Assembly (NCBI RefSeq): GCF_050947875.1 | Contig: NC_134569.1 | Span: 190,460,067 to 190,524,066, forward strand | From: Dermacentor variabilis | Lineage: Eukaryota; Arthropoda; Arachnida; Ixodida; Ixodidae | Length of the DNA: 64,000 nt | Direction: 5' to 3' | Part shown: in pieces, positions 61,518 to 64,000 of the stretch | How positions within the stretch are numbered: position 1 is the first letter of the stretch | How the letters are laid out: each line of letters begins with the position of its first letter | Program-made: the position numbers and the translations under genes | Notes under the pieces: model-generated | What the model was told of the DNA's origin: nothing | The model's input: the letters and a program-made list of their open reading frames with translations, nothing else | The model's database searches: none

Positions 61518-61674
61518 GTCGTGGCGCAGTGGTTAGGGCGCCGGCCTCGGCTTCGGGTGGTGGCGGGTTCGAATCCCACCGCCGGCGGAGACCCACCGCA
61601 TAAAGGGTACAAGTGTCTCCCCTGCCCGGAGCATGGCTCCAATTCGTGGGATGTGCACTTGGGGGGCGCTGCTA
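61518..61674 (+). mobile_element. tRNA-derived SINE (U11 copy)
   Basis: One private substitution between the boxes (CGGGTGGTGGCGGG). The A and B boxes are unchanged. Confidence 0.75.
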
Positions 61675-61896
61675 ACTCCGCTGCGTCATTCTTCAAACCA
61701 GCTTAAAGTGGCTAGAAGCATGACGCTCTGTGGTTGCTGACATAACTCATTCGGTCGTAGACCTGAGTGGTATGTCTGGCAATTCACGCGTAAATTAATC
61801 CCCACCAAAAAATACCGGCGTTGCCGTAACAGTAGCGGAGGTTGCGGCAAAAAATCGCCACCGGTGCCTCTTCTTTTTTTCTTTTTACCCCCAAAA

Positions 61897-64000
61897 CATG
61901 TCCTTCTTTTAACCGTGAAGCTACGCTTTATGTCCGCAATAACGAGAACAAGGAATGATATTTTATATATCTTAAAAGTCTATATATTGCGGACAAATAT
62001 CGGTGTATATAAGCATGGGGACTATGTGGGTGCCGTGAAGAAAACGTTTTGTTGAAATCTGTTGTGTACTTCAGACGCTTAGAAAAAAAAAGTCGACTGC
62101 TAGCCGGTGTAGGAACATTGTAAGTTGATTAATGCCACCCTATGTATCAGTGAAATAGAAATTCTATACAAAATGACTATACAGTTTAGGCGGCCCATAC
62201 CGCAATCGATTCACTGTTTTCTTTCGCGGCTGATGTCAGTTATGACTGGCTAAGACCAAAGTCAAACTCTGAAACGATAGCTCGGTGTACATTCGGTGAT
62301 GAAATGTAGCCTTTATTTACCAATTTCGCCTAGTTTCAATGATCGTCAGCCTACCGATCACAATTTCAAACTGGAGGCGATTCAACTTTGACCATTGGGT
62401 ATCTGCTGGTTGTGGTATCGACGAGAATAGCGCAAGAGCCTTTTGGTATGTGCCAAAATTGTCAATTTTCTGCCTGTTGCAATATGGACACGTAGAGGAC
62501 TTGAGGAACTAGGAACGTGTTCGAACTACAACATACGCGTTCAGTATGCGATATAGGAATGGTCCAATTCATGACCAGTCGTCGATAAATAATGTGCCAC
62601 GTTTACGCCAGGTATACGTACTCCTAACAAGCTGCTTGAGCCAACTTTAACGCGATAGCGTTAAGGGCCCGGTGTCCCCCCAAAATCTGGTGTCGGAACC
62701 CCGCGTCGGACGTCGTTTTCGACAAAATGATTTTCAAACCAGCCATAACCAAGGTCCTCCATTTGGCGCAAGAAGGCGATTTAATTGAATGCCTCAATCT
62801 GAAATACGCCGAAAAATTGTAACGTATGACATACACACAAACCGACAGACATGATAGTGGCGGATTGTAATTTTACAATCCGAGAAAATATAACTATGTT
62901 ACGCGAAAACTCAAAGAAACGCCTTTGCCAGCGCTTCACCATTGATGGACCGCCAACGGAGTCCGCCATTTGCAGGCGCCGGCTCGTGAGTAGACAGTTT
63001 TAGTTTAGCGTGCGCAACTATAGCGTACGCTATACGCTATAATATAGCGTACGCTAAGCAGCGCACGTTTTCTACAATTTCAGTTGGCCGGCGATATCTT
63101 CGGATCTCAGAGGCCATATGCCGTCGTTGCGGCTATTTCGCGCCTTTAGCGACAGGTGGCGCTGACATCTCGAACGTTTCTTTCGTTAGGCTTCGACTCG
63201 TTCGAAACGAGAAGCGAACTCGAAAACAGCACGAGGTTATCCATAATACTCTGTCGTCGAAGCGGCCTGAGACTAAGCGAAAGCCGTTTACACAGTCATT
63301 TGCTACGAACGAAGTGCATTTTACAAAAGCAACGCCAAATTCAATTCGAAGTGGGCAGCCGGGACCGCCGCCGTGTTTCCCGCAAGCTCCGCAAACCCCG
63401 CAAAAACGCTAACGCTAACTCGTTTGCGTTGCGTACGCCCGCTATACCCGCTATTTCGTTTAGCGTTCAGCGCATGCGCAGTGACGACCCGCTATTTTTT
63501 AGCGTACGCAATGGAATAGCGTACGCTATACTAAAGCTGTCTAATATCTCGGGGGCGACGGAGTGGTGCGCCCAGTTCCTTGCAATGCCTCCAGATGGCG
63601 CTCGCCTACGCCGCGTCGGGCCGCACGCTGGAAGCCCCATTTCTTCCGGAAAGCCCCCCTTCGTGGCTAGCGTTCGCAGCCGACGTTTCCCGGTAAACAT
63701 TACAGGTACAAATGCTCCAGTTGCCGGGAAGTGTGAGAAGCAGTCAGGGATCTTTGAATGCTGTCACGTGCCACTCTTAAACGCGAAGCATAAGCGTGCT
63801 CCATTTTTTAACAGATCTATTTGATATATTGCTGAATAAAATGCAGAGGCAGAATAAACAACACAGGTCAAAAGCGGAGAAGGAGGAAAGCGAGCTGCCT
63901 GATCAGATGATGCATGAACGCAGGATGACGTCATGCTTTAGTGGAGGAGGGCTAAAAGTGCACGAGAGCCAGTTATCGGGGGCCGATCCACCACATACAT
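61897..64000. repeat. Macrosatellite unit U12, partial (first 2104 bp, cut by window end)
   Basis: Only the left part of the unit is visible. It ends before the SINE insertion site, so its insertion status is unknown. Private changes include one inserted base in AATCTGTTGTGTAC near 62059, GCCTTTTGG near 62438, CCTTTGCCAGC near 62923 and AAAGCTGTC in the right MITE end (63535). Confidence 0.95.
62991..63543. mobile_element. MITE-like TIR element (U12 copy)
   Basis: TATACT type. The right TIR itself carries a private substitution (CTAAAGCTGTC), and ATTTCAGTTGG near 63078 is private. Confidence 0.75.

Larger units (their letters stand above)
56315..61896. repeat. Macrosatellite unit U11 (5582 bp), with 22-bp private insertion
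   Basis: Haplotype B from about 60053 to at least the TTTGACAG acceptor near 61305, then A-like (CTTAAAGTGG near 61702, CCGGCG near 61815). A private 22-base insertion near 61109-61130 sits between two GGCG copies. Other private changes are GCTAGGACC near 56667, CGCTAGTTCG near 57867, and several substitutions clustered at 60939-61075 next to the insertion. Confidence 0.97.

Noticed and set aside
1..64000. Ribosomal DNA, histone cluster or spliced-leader array
   Set aside because: Tandem units of this size suggest them, but no rRNA-like, histone-coding or snRNA-like sequence is visible in any unit.
1..64000. CRISPR array or prokaryotic operon
   Set aside because: The unit length is far too large for CRISPR repeats, and the SINEs, splice-like signals and lack of long genes point to a eukaryote.
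1..64000. Assembler duplication of one locus
   Set aside because: Units carry private substitutions, indels, an insertion in only three copies and internal recombination switches, which a copied contig would not show. Long reads are still needed to fix the copy number.

Overview
The whole window is one tandem array. A unit of about 5.56 kb is repeated head to tail eleven full times, followed by the first 2,104 bases of a twelfth (U1 1-5562, U2 5563-11122, U3 11123-16913, U4 16914-22703, U5 22704-28266, U6 28267-34073, U7 34074-39632, U8 39633-45194, U9 45195-50754, U10 50755-56314, U11 56315-61896, U12 61897-64000). The phase is arbitrary because the window starts inside the array. No unique sequence appears at either edge, so the array continues both ways. 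By eye the units differ by about 1-2%, with a few diagnostic indels.

Organism: a eukaryote, most likely a hard (metastriate) tick. Three units carry a minus-strand tRNA-derived SINE whose body I recognise from memory as an abundant tick SINE of the Ruka type. A second tRNA-headed SINE lies in every unit. A GATAGCGTTAAGGGC-type fragment also looks like a common tick dispersed repeat. No database search was possible, so this assignment rests on recall.

Layout of one unit (U1 coordinates): 1-1094 non-coding, with small hairpins and a probable dispersed-repeat scrap; 1095-1647 a non-autonomous TIR element (MITE-like) between TA dinucleotides; 1648-2240 a moderately GC-rich stretch with three AATAAA signals; 2241-4205 sequence without a convincing gene, including an A-rich tract and a CTCF-like motif; 4206-4975 a GC-richer stretch; 4976-5120 a possible exon between a strong acceptor and a strong donor; 5183-5339 a tRNA-derived SINE; 5340-5562 spacer. 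The Ruka-type SINE is inserted at one identical site in U3, U4 and U6 only, and the empty site is visible in the other eight units that reach it.

I find no convincing protein-coding gene. The longest open frames (up to 291 codons) run across the MITE, are fused or split by a one-base change in a T run, and change mostly at amino-acid-altering positions. This is therefore best described as a macrosatellite built on a segment that had already captured a MITE and a SINE, then expanded and homogenised by unequal exchange and gene conversion. Units 6 and 9 preserve visible recombination switches. The most speculative but testable idea is a spliced transcript that crosses unit boundaries, joining the 4976-5120 exon to an exon in the next unit that ends at the AATAAA cluster; the two open frames join in phase.
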